64,000 nt of DNA from Candidatus Binatia bacterium (GTDB taxonomy: Bacteria > Desulfobacterota > Binatia > UBA12015). The position numbers and the translations under genes were made by a program. Below the pieces are notes generated by a model, which was not told where the DNA came from, searched no databases, and worked only from the letters and a program-made list of their open reading frames with translations. Location: positions 1 through 64,000 of the forward strand of contig JAQWJE010000014.1 in the NCBI GenBank assembly GCA_029248525.1, given 5' to 3'. Of this stretch, positions 26,238-35,397 are shown piece after piece. The stretch's first letter is position 1, and the number at the start of each line of letters is the position of its first letter.

Positions 26238-27128
26238 ATGCTGATGCGAAATAGCCTGCTCGCCTTGTGTACCGCCATGATCGTTGCCGCCTGCGGGGAT
26301 AGCGGTAGCCCCGGTCCCGATCCCACCCCCACACCGACCCCGGGGCCGACGCCGACGCCGCTTCTCTGCAACGGAGGGAGCCAGCTATGTGATCGCGCGT
26401 ACGACGAAGTCGCCTATGCGACGACTCATAATGCATACTCGAATGCCACGGATGGATTCATTGGACCCAATCAGGAGTTTGCGGTCCCGCGGCAGTTGTC
26501 CGATGGCATCCGCGGGTTGATGCTCGACGCGTATATCCTCGACGGAGAAGTGGTTCAGTATCACGCGCTGGCGGACCTGGGCACTTATCCGCTGCTCTCC
26601 ACCCTCACGGAGATCCGCGAATTCCTGCAAGCGAATCCCCGCGAGGTCGTGACGATTATCTTCGAAAGCTATGTGGATGGTGATGATATCGCGGACGTTT
26701 TCGCCGAGGCGGGCCTTGTCGAATATGCGCATGCGCAGTCCCTCGAGGATCCCTGGCCCACCCTGGGAGAGATGATCGAGAGTGGCAAACGACTCGTTGT
26801 ATTTACCGATTTGGATGGAGGTGCACGCGACTGGTACTTGCCGGTTTGGGATTTCGCCTTTGAGACACCCTATTCGTTTTCTGTGCCGGAAGACTTGAGT
26901 TGTGAGCCGAATCGCGGCAACCCGGAGAATTCGCTCTTTATCCTGAATCACTTCCTGACGCAGACCCTGGGCTCCCCGGAGCTGGCGGAGCAGATCAATT
27001 TCAACCCACTTCTTGGATCTCGAATCGAGGAATGCATGCTCCGCAATGATCGAATGGCCAACTTCGTCACGGTGGACTTCTATAATATCGGGGACACGCT
27101 CGTCGATGTCGCGGCCCTGAACGAATAG
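26238..27128 (+). CDS. PI-PLC X-domain-like lipoprotein
   Basis: About 296 residues; ATG 26238 or 26244. The signal is LLALCTAMIVAAC with the lipobox Cys. A low-complexity Pro/Thr/Gly linker (TPTPTPGPTPTP) follows, then a domain with ATTHNAYS (first catalytic His), QLSDGIRGLMLDAY, YHALADLG (second His), FLQANPREVVTIIFE and LVVFTDLDG. This is the phosphatidylinositol-specific phospholipase C X-domain fold as found in secreted bacterial proteins. It could cleave a phosphodiester lipid headgroup. Probably outer-membrane anchored. Confidence 0.8.
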   Translation: MLMRNSLLALCTAMIVAACGDSGSPGPDPTPTPTPGPTPTPLLCNGGSQLCDRAYDEVAYATTHNAYSNATDGFIGPNQEFAVPRQLSDGIRGLMLDAYILDGEVVQYHALADLGTYPLLSTLTEIREFLQANPREVVTIIFESYVDGDDIADVFAEAGLVEYAHAQSLEDPWPTLGEMIESGKRLVVFTDLDGGARDWYLPVWDFAFETPYSFSVPEDLSCEPNRGNPENSLFILNHFLTQTLGSPELAEQINFNPLLGSRIEECMLRNDRMANFVTVDFYNIGDTLVDVAALNE

Positions 27129-27220
27129 GAGATGGACTGCAGCGAGATCGTCTCGACCGATCGGCTGGACGCGGACCGGCTCTGCTCGCACGCGCACGCG
27201 GCTTTCCTTAGGCTGTTCGG

Positions 27221-28087
27221 GTGAGTGAAAGCCGGTATTTCGAGACGCGAGGACTGCGCCTGCACTATCTGGATTGGGGCGGGGAAGGGCCGGTGGTTGT
27301 TCTCGCCCATGGACTTCTGGAACATGCGCATGCCTTCGACGGGCTGGCGCCACTCCTGCGCGACGCGGGCTATCACCCGGTCGCCCTCGATTGGCGCGGG
27401 CATGGAGACTCGGATTGGGGCGGCGCCGGGGCCTACTATCATTTTGCGGAATACGTGGCCGATCTGGGCTTTCTGGTCCGCCACCTCGGCGACAAGGTCT
27501 GCCTTGTCGGCCATTCCATGGGCGGCAATGTGTCGGTGCAATATGCGGGAACCGAACCGGAGCGGGTCCTGGCGATGGTCAATATCGAAGGCTTGGGCCC
27601 CCCCGGCGCAGATTTCTCGGTCGCACCGGAGAAGTTTGCCAAATGGATCGATGATCTCGAGCGGATCGAGGGCCGCATCCTGAAGCCTTTTGCTCGTGAA
27701 GCCGCCGTGCGTCGATTGCACGAAGGTTTTCCTCTTCTCGATGAGAATTCTGCTCGTCATATGGTGTTGCATGGGACGCGCGCGGTGGAGGGCGGCTATC
27801 TCTGGAAATACGACCCATTACACCGGACCACGTCGCCGCAGCCGTACTATTCTCAACAGGCCTGGGAATTCTGGAAACGAGTCCAGTGTCCGATGCTCTA
27901 TATCGACGGCGGCTCCAGCGCGGTTGCGATGTCGATGGCCGAGATCGCCGGCCGCGTTGAGGCAACGGGTGCGCAGCGGGTGACAATGCCCGGAGTGAGG
28001 CATCATCCTCATCTTGAGTGCCCGGAGGATTTGGCCGCCTTGATTGCGGACTTTCTGCGCCAATCGATAGCGGGCGGCACGGCCTAG
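27221..28087 (+). CDS. Alpha/beta hydrolase
   Basis: 288 residues from the GTG at 27221. Motifs: VVVLAHGLLEHAHAFD (oxyanion HG), LDWRGHGDSDW, VGHSMGGNVSVQYA (nucleophile Ser in GxSxG), YIDGGSS (likely acid strand) and GVRHHPHLECP (His). Cytosolic ester or epoxide-type hydrolase; substrate not predictable. Its TAG stop shares four bases (CTAG) with the convergent membrane protein gene. Confidence 0.85.
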   Translation: MSESRYFETRGLRLHYLDWGGEGPVVVLAHGLLEHAHAFDGLAPLLRDAGYHPVALDWRGHGDSDWGGAGAYYHFAEYVADLGFLVRHLGDKVCLVGHSMGGNVSVQYAGTEPERVLAMVNIEGLGPPGADFSVAPEKFAKWIDDLERIEGRILKPFAREAAVRRLHEGFPLLDENSARHMVLHGTRAVEGGYLWKYDPLHRTTSPQPYYSQQAWEFWKRVQCPMLYIDGGSSAVAMSMAEIAGRVEATGAQRVTMPGVRHHPHLECPEDLAALIADFLRQSIAGGTA

Positions 28088-29109
28088 GCAAGAAACATAT
28101 GCAGAAGGGTGATCAGCAAGGCCAGAGGCAGGCTGGCCCGGAACCAATGCGCTCCTCGGGCTTGCTGGATCGTCGCGACCGACAGGCCGAGCATTCCGAA
28201 AGCGAGAAGCATGGTCAGAATACCGTGATTGCGTAGTCCTCCGAATCCTTCCTGCCAGAGGTTCCGGAGTTTCTCGGGCAAGACCGTCTCGACAGGAGCG
28301 ACCATGGCGCTCAGCAACAGGAACGCGATGATCAGTCCGATGGCAGCGACGATCTCCATATTCAGTCGGACCATCCGCCGGGGCAGTTTTCCTTCGGGTC
28401 CAGGCCCGAGCGTCAAACCGGCAATCAATGCCAATGGCGGCAGAATCGGCAGTATCATGTTGCCAAGCTCAACCGACCAGAGGGTTGCGGTGACGATCAG
28501 GGACAGCCAGAAGACCACCAGCGCCCAGCTCGCAATAAATCCCCAGCCGGGAGGGCTCACGCCGCGGCCGATTTTCCAGGAGGCCACAGCGATCAGGATC
28601 AAAAGCCATGGGAATATGGCAAAAAGACCCTGAGCGAGATTCTCGCCGCCCCGGGAAGGATCATCGGTCATTGCCGCGAAAAGCTTCACGGCAATACCCA
28701 GGAGAGCGAGGAGAGCCGCGCCCTTCCAAAGAAGTCCGATAGCCCGCGGCGGGAGAGTCGTATCAACTCCCGATGACCGCTGCAGAACAAGGGCAGCCGC
28801 AAGCGTAGCGCCAAAGGTTGTCAGAAAGGGCGCCAAAGATCCTTGCAGCCCGATCATCCATCCGAAACTGGAGCAAAGGAACAGGGCAGCCAGCCATCCC
28901 GATCGGATCCGTCCGATCCGCGCACCGATGTGGAAAACCAGCAGGGCTGTGCCGACGGAAAGGGCCGCGATCGGGATTTGGCCGCCGACCAACGACAGAT
29001 CACACGAGTCTCGCATGCAGCCTCCGGCAATCCTTCCTGCAGGCAGGCTGAGTGCGAAGCCACCGCTCGCGAGGGCTCCCAGCAGTACGTTGCGGTTCCG
29101 GGATTGCAT
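28084..29109 (-). CDS. Polytopic membrane protein, unknown
   Basis: About 341 residues from the ATG at 29109 (the frame is open to 29196). About ten hydrophobic segments, for example IPIAALSVGTALLVFHIGA, LLWKGAALLALLGIAVKLF and WALVVFWLSLIVTATLW. A Cys-x5-Cys in the first loop (GCMRDSC) is the only notable motif. No family recognised. Divergent from the amidohydrolase gene. Confidence 0.6.
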   Translation of the reverse strand: MQSRNRNVLLGALASGGFALSLPAGRIAGGCMRDSCDLSLVGGQIPIAALSVGTALLVFHIGARIGRIRSGWLAALFLCSSFGWMIGLQGSLAPFLTTFGATLAAALVLQRSSGVDTTLPPRAIGLLWKGAALLALLGIAVKLFAAMTDDPSRGGENLAQGLFAIFPWLLILIAVASWKIGRGVSPPGWGFIASWALVVFWLSLIVTATLWSVELGNMILPILPPLALIAGLTLGPGPEGKLPRRMVRLNMEIVAAIGLIIAFLLLSAMVAPVETVLPEKLRNLWQEGFGGLRNHGILTMLLAFGMLGLSVATIQQARGAHWFRASLPLALLITLLHMFLA

Positions 29110-29185
29110 GCGTGGAGGAGTATACTCTGGCGCGGTGTGTCCGCGCAAAGGATCCTGCTTGCGTTCTGCGCAGAGGAACCGCAGG

Positions 29186-30202
29186 ATGTCGTTCATGCCT
29201 GAGAGTGGAACCCCTGAATGGCTCGCCCAAGTCGCCGAGGAAGTCCTCGATCCGCAGGTCGAGATTGTGGACCCGCACCATCACCTTTGGCCCGCCGGCT
29301 CGATGTTCAACTACTCGGGTGACGAACTAGCGTCAGATACAACCAGCAGCCACAACGTGGTCGCAACGATGTTCATGGAGTGCCAGTCGGCTTACCGAGA
29401 GGATGGCCCCGAACACTTGCGGTCGGTGGGCGAGACCGAGTTTGTGGTTGCCGAGGAAGCCCGGATGCAAGCCCAAAATCCCGCTGCGCCGCCGATCGCC
29501 GGGATCGTTGCGCACGCCGACCTGGCAAGCCCCGCGCTCGACGAAATCCTCGACGCCCATATCGCGGCAGCGGCCGGCAAGTTCCGCGGTATTCGCGATG
29601 CCCTATGCAGCTGTGACGATCCCGCCCTCATGATCCCACCGCCGGCACCGCCGGAGAAGTTCAAGGGTGAGGCTTTTCGCAAAGGCGTGCGACGGTTGGC
29701 CGAGCGCGGCTTCACCTACGACTCGTGGCATTATCACTATCAGAACGCCGAATTTGCCGAGCTGGCACGGGCCTGCCCGGATACGGTGATGGTTCTCGAC
29801 CATTTCGGAACACCGCTCGGTGTCGGCCGCTACGCGGGAATGCGGGATGCGATTTTCGAGGAATGGAAGATCGGCATCGCCGACGCGGCCTCCTGCGAGA
29901 ACACCGTGCTCAAAGCGGGCGGCCTGGCCATGCCGGATAACGGGTTCCCGTGGTTTCGTGGCGAGCGCCCTCCAACCTCGGATGAGTTCATCGAACTGCA
30001 GGAACGCTACTACCATTACGCAATCGAACAATTCGGGCCCGAGCGCTGCATGTTCGAAAGCAACTTCCCGGTCGATCGCCTCTCCGTAGGCTATGGCGTC
30101 CTCTGGAATGCCCTGAAGAAAATCGCCTCGCGCTACAGCGCCAGCGAGCAATCTGCGATGTTCGCGGGAACCGCTCGACGCATCTACAGCCTCGAGACGT
30201 GA
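29186..30202 (+). CDS. Amidohydrolase family 2 (TIM-barrel metal hydrolase)
   Basis: 338 residues; the ATG at 29186 has GAGGA at 29173-29177. EIVDPHHHLWPAG is the H-x-H metal site at the start of the barrel. The rest shows GIVAHADLASP, FRGIRDALCSC, TVMVLDHFG and CMFESNFPVD (final metal Asp), matching the amidohydrolase-2 family of decarboxylases and lactonases such as LigI. It is followed 10 bp later by the TauD-type gene on the same strand, so the two are probably cotranscribed. Confidence 0.85.
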   Translation: MSFMPESGTPEWLAQVAEEVLDPQVEIVDPHHHLWPAGSMFNYSGDELASDTTSSHNVVATMFMECQSAYREDGPEHLRSVGETEFVVAEEARMQAQNPAAPPIAGIVAHADLASPALDEILDAHIAAAAGKFRGIRDALCSCDDPALMIPPPAPPEKFKGEAFRKGVRRLAERGFTYDSWHYHYQNAEFAELARACPDTVMVLDHFGTPLGVGRYAGMRDAIFEEWKIGIADAASCENTVLKAGGLAMPDNGFPWFRGERPPTSDEFIELQERYYHYAIEQFGPERCMFESNFPVDRLSVGYGVLWNALKKIASRYSASEQSAMFAGTARRIYSLET

Positions 30203-30212
30203 AAGGAAACTC

Positions 30213-31055
30213 ATGTCCGGAATCCCGCGAACCAAATATCAGACGATCTCGGTGGACCCGCTATCCCCGACCGTCGGCGCCGAAGTCGCCGGCTTTCGTA
30301 TGGATGGAAATTGCTCACCTTCGTGTATCGCCGAAATTCGGCAGGCTTTGCTGGATTGGAAGGTGATTTTTTTCCGCGATCAGGACGTCAGCCGCGAGGA
30401 CCATATCGCCTTCGGGCGATCCTTTGGAGAACTGGAGATTCATCCGTTCGCCACCAACCATCCCGACCACCCCGAGATCGTGGTCATTCATCACGACGAG
30501 AGATCGAAATCAGGTCAAAACAGCTGGCATAGTGATGTCACCTGGCGCGAGGAGCCCTCGCTAGGCTCGATCCTGCGGGGACGAGTGATCCCGGACGTCG
30601 GCGGCGACACTCTTTTTGCGGATATGCAGGCTGGCTACGACGGGCTCTCCGCCGACATACGCGAACAGATCGACGGGATGACGGCCGTCCATTCCTACAC
30701 GCGGGTTTTTGGACAAAACCTCTCGCCGGATGAGCAGGTCCGCATGCGTGAGAAGTACCCCGACGTGCGACATCCCGTTGTCCGCACGCATCCCGAGACA
30801 GGGGCACGTTCGCTCTACGTCAATTTCTCCTTTGTCTCTCATATCGAGGGTCTGGAGGAGGTCGCGAGCCATCGCTTGCTGCGCAAACTCTACCGACAAG
30901 CCACGATTCCGGAATATCAGTGTCGGTTCCGCTGGAAGCAGGACTCGGTTGCCTTCTGGGACAATCGAGCCGTCCAGCACTATGCTGCCTTTGATTACCG
31001 CCCGGCGACCCGCCGCGTCGAGCGAGTCACAGTGGTCGGCGATCGACCCGTCTGA
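30213..31055 (+). CDS. TauD/TfdA-type Fe(II)/2-oxoglutarate dioxygenase
   Basis: 280 residues. The iron-binding facial triad is visible: WHSDVTW (H-x-D) and VQHYA (distal His), with TRRVERVTV supplying the 2-oxoglutarate Arg. GGDTLFADMQAGYDGL and DNRAVQHYA are family hallmarks. Expected reaction: 2-oxoglutarate-dependent hydroxylation of a sulfonate, aryloxyacid or similar substrate. Downstream of the amidohydrolase in the same transcript. Confidence 0.9.
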   Translation: MSGIPRTKYQTISVDPLSPTVGAEVAGFRMDGNCSPSCIAEIRQALLDWKVIFFRDQDVSREDHIAFGRSFGELEIHPFATNHPDHPEIVVIHHDERSKSGQNSWHSDVTWREEPSLGSILRGRVIPDVGGDTLFADMQAGYDGLSADIREQIDGMTAVHSYTRVFGQNLSPDEQVRMREKYPDVRHPVVRTHPETGARSLYVNFSFVSHIEGLEEVASHRLLRKLYRQATIPEYQCRFRWKQDSVAFWDNRAVQHYAAFDYRPATRRVERVTVVGDRPV

Positions 31056-31078
31056 ACCCGAAAGCCCGGACCGTCTGC

Positions 31079-31747
31079 ATGGGGGAATCGAGAAAGGATC
31101 GCTGGGCTCGCCAACGGCAGGAGACGCTCGTGCGCGAGAAAGTCTTCTGGTCGAGCGGCCAAACCAGAATAGCCGGCGTGGACGAGGTCGGTGTTGGTCC
31201 GCTGGCCGGCCCATTGATGGCAGCGGCCGTCATCCTCCCGCCGAGCATTGCGATTGACGGCGTTCGGGACTCCAAAAAAGTGAGCCCCAAGCGACGGGAA
31301 GAACTATTCGAAGAAATCACCGCTGCGGCGGTGGCCTGGAGCGTCGGCGAAGTGACCCCCGCCGAAGTCGACCAACTCAACCCATATCACGGAGCCCTCG
31401 AGGCAATGCGTCGCGCAGTGACGGGACTTCCGGAGGCACCTGAGCATGTTTTGGTGGATGCCCGCACCATCCCGGAAATCAGTTTTCCTCAGACAGCGAT
31501 CGTTCGGGGCGACGCGTCCGTTTATTCGATCGCGGCGGCCTCGATTGTGGCCAAGGTGAGTCGAGATCGCCGAATGGCGGTGCTCGATCAAACCTATCCC
31601 GGATACGGGTTTAGTCGACATGCCGGCTACGGCACTCCCGAGCATTTCCGGGCATTGGATGATTTGGGGCCTTGTCCGGCCCACCGGCGATCCTTCGCTC
31701 CGGTCCGTGCCCGGCTGATAGATGCTCCGGGAGCCTCGACGCGCTAG
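31079..31747 (+). CDS. rnhB: Ribonuclease HII
   Basis: 222 residues. RIAGVDEVGVGPLAGP carries the DE catalytic pair (Asp35, Glu36), RDSKKVSPKRREEL follows, then VDARTIPEI, and GDASVYSIAAASIVAKVSRDR with the remaining catalytic acid. The usual Arg/Lys in GVDEaGRG is Val here, an uncommon change. Removes RNA from RNA/DNA hybrids and single ribonucleotides. Starts 23 bp after the dioxygenase. Confidence 0.92.
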   Translation: MGESRKDRWARQRQETLVREKVFWSSGQTRIAGVDEVGVGPLAGPLMAAAVILPPSIAIDGVRDSKKVSPKRREELFEEITAAAVAWSVGEVTPAEVDQLNPYHGALEAMRRAVTGLPEAPEHVLVDARTIPEISFPQTAIVRGDASVYSIAAASIVAKVSRDRRMAVLDQTYPGYGFSRHAGYGTPEHFRALDDLGPCPAHRRSFAPVRARLIDAPGASTR

Positions 31748-31791
31748 AGTCATATAGGGAACGGAAATCCGAACTCCGACAAGAAACATCT

Positions 31792-32634
31792 ATGGACAAT
31801 CGAAAGCACGGAACGGAAGGCCCCAACGGGCCCGGTGGGGCCTCAAGCGAACCGCCTCGCGGGGAGGGTGGCCCGATCCGCGTCGATCGCTCGCCTCCCG
31901 GATTCTCGGCGTCCGCGGTGGCGCCGCTGCCCGCCAGCGAGGTGCATCGGATTCCGGTCTCCGGAATGCGGGCTGCAATCGCCCGACGGATGCACCAAAG
32001 CCAACGCGAAGTGCCGCTCTTTCATGTCGAGCGCGAGATTCTCATGGACCGCGCCCTGGAACTCTGTGCGAGGCTGCGCGACGAGGGCCACCAGATATCC
32101 TGCGGCCATATATTTCTGAAAGCAGCAGCAGACGCGCTCGTTGCTCAGCCCGAATTGAACGCTCGCTTTGTCGGGGATGCAATCGAAGTTCTCCGACGGA
32201 TTCATCTTGCGATCGCAATTGCCCTCCCGGAGGGACTGATCTTTCCGGTACTGCACGATGCGCCGGGATTGAACCTGCTCCAGATAGCCGAGCGCACAGC
32301 CAATTTACGCAGCCAGGCCGAGGCCAAGACGCTCGCATCGGAAGACCTTGCCGGTGCATCCTTTACCGTCTCCAATCTCGGCAAGCGCGGCGTCGACCGG
32401 TTCACCACGGTCGTTCATCCGCCGCAGGCGGCCAGTCTGGCACTCGGGATGGTTGCCCACCGACCGGTGGTCGAGAAGAACGCCGTCCGCGCGGCCGCCA
32501 CCGTGCACGCGACCTTGTCCTGCGATCACCGGGCGGTAGACGGCCAGCAGGCGGCGGCATATCTCGAGGCGCTCCGTCTCCTTTTGGAGGATCCCGAAAA
32601 GCTCCTCACGGGAATCCATCTCGGAGAGACGTGA
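31792..32634 (+). CDS. Stand-alone 2-oxoacid dehydrogenase E2-type acyltransferase domain
   Basis: 280 residues from the ATG at 31792. A Gly/Pro-rich tail of about 45 residues leads into VHRIPVSGMRAAIARRMHQSQREVPLFHVER, the start of the E2 catalytic domain. LASEDLAGASFTVSNLGKRGVDRFTTVVHPPQAASLALGM and CDHRAVDGQQAA (H-x-x-x-D-G active site) follow. No lipoyl domain and no clear E1/E3-binding domain are present, unlike normal E2 proteins of 400 residues or more. Its last bases overlap the lipB start (GTGA), so translation is coupled to lipoate metabolism. Could transfer acyl groups from a lipoyl protein encoded elsewhere. Confidence 0.85.
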   Translation: MDNRKHGTEGPNGPGGASSEPPRGEGGPIRVDRSPPGFSASAVAPLPASEVHRIPVSGMRAAIARRMHQSQREVPLFHVEREILMDRALELCARLRDEGHQISCGHIFLKAAADALVAQPELNARFVGDAIEVLRRIHLAIAIALPEGLIFPVLHDAPGLNLLQIAERTANLRSQAEAKTLASEDLAGASFTVSNLGKRGVDRFTTVVHPPQAASLALGMVAHRPVVEKNAVRAAATVHATLSCDHRAVDGQQAAAYLEALRLLLEDPEKLLTGIHLGET

Positions 32635-33335
32635 CCAGCGCCGATCCCACCCTCGGGAGGGCACCCAAAGCCCTATGGGACCGGGACGAAGGTACTCTCC
32701 GTTGCCGCTTTCTGGGGCGGGTGGAATACACCCGGGCCCTGCAGCTCCAGGAATCATTGATCGAGACCAGTCGGGCGGGAGAGGATCAACTTCTGCTCCT
32801 CGAACACCCGCCGGTCTACACGACGGGCCGCAGCGGGGATCCGGCGAATCTCCCGGCTGACGCGGCCGGGGTCCCTGTGATTCGCACCGGCCGCGGCGGC
32901 GATGCTACCTTTCACGGCCCCGGCCAGTTGGTTGGCTACCCGATCGTGGACCTCCGACGTCGAGGCAGCGACGTCCACCGCTACCTCCGGCAGATCGAGG
33001 CCGGTCTCCTCGCTGCGTTGGCCTCCTACGAGATCGACGCGCACAGAGAGTCGGGCCGCACGGGCATTTGGGTCCGGCGCCCCGACGATATGGAATCGGC
33101 CAAGATCGCCTCGATCGGTATCGCCGTGCGACGCGGTGTCGCCTGGCATGGGTTTGCCCTCAACGTCGACAACGACGTCCGTGGATTCGAGCGGATTACC
33201 GCCTGCGGGATTCCCGGAATCCGCATGACCTCGATCATGGAGGCCGGTTCCGGCGCCAGACCGAGCCTGCCGGACGTGGCGGAGACGGTCGCCCGGGCGA
33301 TGGCCAGCGCCCTGGGAGCGCCCGCTCCTAGTTGA
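32631..33335 (+). CDS. lipB: Octanoyl-[acyl-carrier-protein] transferase LipB
   Basis: 234 residues from the GTG at 32631, overlapping the E2-like stop by 4 nt. Motifs: LLLLEHPPVYTTGR, RTGRGGDATFHGPGQLVGYPIVD, SAKIASIGIAVRR (catalytic Lys) and HGFALNVDND with ACGIPG (catalytic Cys). Transfers octanoate from ACP to lipoyl domains, the first step of lipoate assembly. A lipA gene is not next to it. Confidence 0.93.
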   Translation: MTSADPTLGRAPKALWDRDEGTLRCRFLGRVEYTRALQLQESLIETSRAGEDQLLLLEHPPVYTTGRSGDPANLPADAAGVPVIRTGRGGDATFHGPGQLVGYPIVDLRRRGSDVHRYLRQIEAGLLAALASYEIDAHRESGRTGIWVRRPDDMESAKIASIGIAVRRGVAWHGFALNVDNDVRGFERITACGIPGIRMTSIMEAGSGARPSLPDVAETVARAMASALGAPAPS

Positions 33336-33437
33336 TTTCATGATAGTTTTGGCCGCTATATTGCTTCGCGAACCCGTTTCCCGTAGCAATCTGTACGGCC
33401 GGATCTGATGGTCCGGTGTGGTTTCGGAGGAGAGGCG

Positions 33438-34076
33438 ATGCTCAAGCTATACGATTATATGCAGTGTCCGTTTGGCCAGAAGGCCCGGATCGTGCTGGCC
33501 GAGAAGCAGCTCGATTACGAGTTGGTGCCGGTCGACCTGCGGAAAAATGAGCAGTTCGAGGCCGCTTTCGTCGAAATGAGCCCATTTCACAAGGTTCCCG
33601 TCCTCGTCGACGAGGAGGGCGCTGATGACCCCGAACGTATTGTTGTCTATGACTCGACGACAATTGGCGAATACCTCGAAGACGAGTATCCGGAGCCTGC
33701 TCTGTTGCCTCCCGCCGAGGAAGCCGCAGACCGCGCGAGGATCCGCAGTCTCGAGGATTTTGCCGATCAGGCCTTCGTTCTACCGGCAGGAAACTACCTG
33801 ACCGAGTATATCAAGGAAGAGAACGGCGATCCCGACAGACTGGGGCGCGCCAAGGACGAACTGGATCGAGCCTTTTTCCGCCTCGAGCGGGAACTTCAAG
33901 GCGGTCGCAAATACCTCGGAGGCGATCTCTTCACGCTTGCGGATGCCGCTTTCGCCCCGCGCTTGCTTCTGCTGGCTGGTCGCGGTGTCGAGCTCCCGGC
34001 CGAGACGAGGGCGCTTCGAGGCTATATCGACAGGCTCCGTCAACGCGAGAGCATTCGCGGTCTGCAAGGGATCTGA
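33438..34076 (+). CDS. Glutathione S-transferase family protein
   Basis: 212 residues; the ATG at 33438 is preceded by GGAGGAGAGG. N-terminal thioredoxin-like domain: LKLYDYMQCPFGQKARIVLAEK, with CPFGQK at the usual active-site position, FHKVPVLVDE (cis-Pro) and VYDSTTIGEYLEDEYP (GSH gamma-glutamyl site). Then an all-helical C-terminal domain, with LGGDLFTLADAAFAPRL. Likely conjugation, reduction or stringent-starvation-like function. Confidence 0.85.
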   Translation: MLKLYDYMQCPFGQKARIVLAEKQLDYELVPVDLRKNEQFEAAFVEMSPFHKVPVLVDEEGADDPERIVVYDSTTIGEYLEDEYPEPALLPPAEEAADRARIRSLEDFADQAFVLPAGNYLTEYIKEENGDPDRLGRAKDELDRAFFRLERELQGGRKYLGGDLFTLADAAFAPRLLLLAGRGVELPAETRALRGYIDRLRQRESIRGLQGI

Positions 34077-34135
34077 TCCCGAGCCGCGAACCATGCTGAC
34101 TCCGGAGCCGTGGTTCAGGAAGGCAGGCAACGCGG

Positions 34136-34357
34136 ATGACGCCTGAAGAGGAAGAAGCGAAGAGACTCGCGATCGTGAAGTCCTTCCGGGTGGTCTGCCT
34201 CTGCAACAAGATCAAACGGGGCATCATTGAGAAGGCGATCGACTCCGGTGCAACGACGATCACCGAAGTACGAATGCGAACGCGGGCCGCGACCGGCCCT
34301 TGTGGGGCCAAACGATGCGGGCCCGTCATCACTCGGATGCTTCGCGGGGAGGACTGA
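34136..34357 (+). CDS. BFD-like [2Fe-2S]-binding protein
   Basis: 73 residues. Four Cys in the bacterioferritin-associated ferredoxin arrangement: Cys21 and Cys23 (VCLCNK), Cys56 and Cys61 (GPCGAKRCGP). Small stand-alone BFD proteins donate electrons, for example in iron release, or act as modules of oxidoreductases. No ferritin gene is near. Starts 60 bp after the GST gene on the same strand. Confidence 0.8.
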   Translation: MTPEEEEAKRLAIVKSFRVVCLCNKIKRGIIEKAIDSGATTITEVRMRTRAATGPCGAKRCGPVITRMLRGED

Positions 34358-34428
34358 CGTCTTGCCTGCCGCTTATCGAGTGATACCCTCGGAGGCTGCC
34401 GACCAAGACCGGACGGCCGAGGTTGCCT

Positions 34429-35082
34429 ATGAACGAGATTGAATTGCCCGCGAGCATTCCCCTTTTTCCCCTTCCGAATGCCATTCTTTTCCCTGGGCTC
34501 AGCTTGCCCCTGCATATTTTCGAACCGCGCTACCGAGAGATGGCCGCCGACGCACGCGCCGGTGAGGGCATGATCGGGATGGTATTGCTCAATCCGGCCG
34601 ACAAGCCGAGCCCCGACGGGGATCCGGCTGTATTCCCGATCGGCTGCGCCGGCAAAATAGACCAATTCGAACTCCTCGAAGATGGACGTTCCAATCTCCT
34701 GTTGAAAGGGTTCCGACGTTTTCGAATTCGCCTCGAGCAGGGCGAGAAACCCTATCGCATTGCCGAGATTGAATGGCTCGACGGCGAGGGAATCGACGAG
34801 AGTCTGTCTGCAATTCCCGCAGAACTTGTCCCGAAACTAGAGGAACTCCTGAAACGCGAAGGACGTAACTTTGAAGGGAGCCTCGTCGATCACCTTCCGG
34901 ATGACCCCGCGATCGCGATCAATACGCTCGCTTTCGCGATGGATCTGAATATGGTCGAAAAAATGGCTTTGCTGGAATGCGACACGGCCCTCCTGCGAGC
35001 GGACCGCCTGCTTGAGTTCGTCGAGTTCCGGCTTGCCGGCACCGTCCAGGGCTTGTCGGACGCCGAAAGGATCGTGCACTGA
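34429..35082 (+). CDS. Lon N-terminal (LON substrate-binding) domain protein
   Basis: 217 residues from the ATG at 34429. IPLFPLPNAILFPGLSLPLHIFEPRYREM is the signature of the Lon N-terminal domain; FPIGCAGKI and GFRRFRI continue it. There is no AAA or protease domain. Such stand-alone LonN proteins are widespread and of unclear function, perhaps substrate binding. Confidence 0.88.
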   Translation: MNEIELPASIPLFPLPNAILFPGLSLPLHIFEPRYREMAADARAGEGMIGMVLLNPADKPSPDGDPAVFPIGCAGKIDQFELLEDGRSNLLLKGFRRFRIRLEQGEKPYRIAEIEWLDGEGIDESLSAIPAELVPKLEELLKREGRNFEGSLVDHLPDDPAIAINTLAFAMDLNMVEKMALLECDTALLRADRLLEFVEFRLAGTVQGLSDAERIVH

Positions 35083-35083
35083 G

Positions 35084-35383
35084 ATGATGGCCCAAATCCC
35101 GGCGCTGCTTGCGCTTATCGCGCTCATCTCCGCAATCGTCACGATGGTAATCGGAGTTTCAGTCGGACATGAGAATGCGTCCGTGGAGACATTGATCTAT
35201 GCGGGCATGGCAACGATCTTTCTCCAGGTTTTCGCATTGGCGGTGACCTTTATTCACAGCCGCCTGGTGACCCAGGATATCGCGGAGTTGATGTTGGCCG
35301 TCAAGGCGGCCGAGGAGGGCGCTTCCCCCGCCTCGGATGGGATAAGGCAGCCCATAGATTCACATGCTAGTAAATCGAGGTAA
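35084..35383 (+). CDS. Small membrane protein, unknown
   Basis: 99 residues. The ATG at 35084 lies 1 nt after the LonN stop, so the genes are coupled. Two hydrophobic helices: IPALLALIALISAIVTMVIGV and IYAGMATIFLQVFALAVTFI, followed by a polar tail. No family recognised. Confidence 0.6.
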   Translation: MMAQIPALLALIALISAIVTMVIGVSVGHENASVETLIYAGMATIFLQVFALAVTFIHSRLVTQDIAELMLAVKAAEEGASPASDGIRQPIDSHASKSR

Positions 35384-35397
35384 ATTCGAGGTGAATC

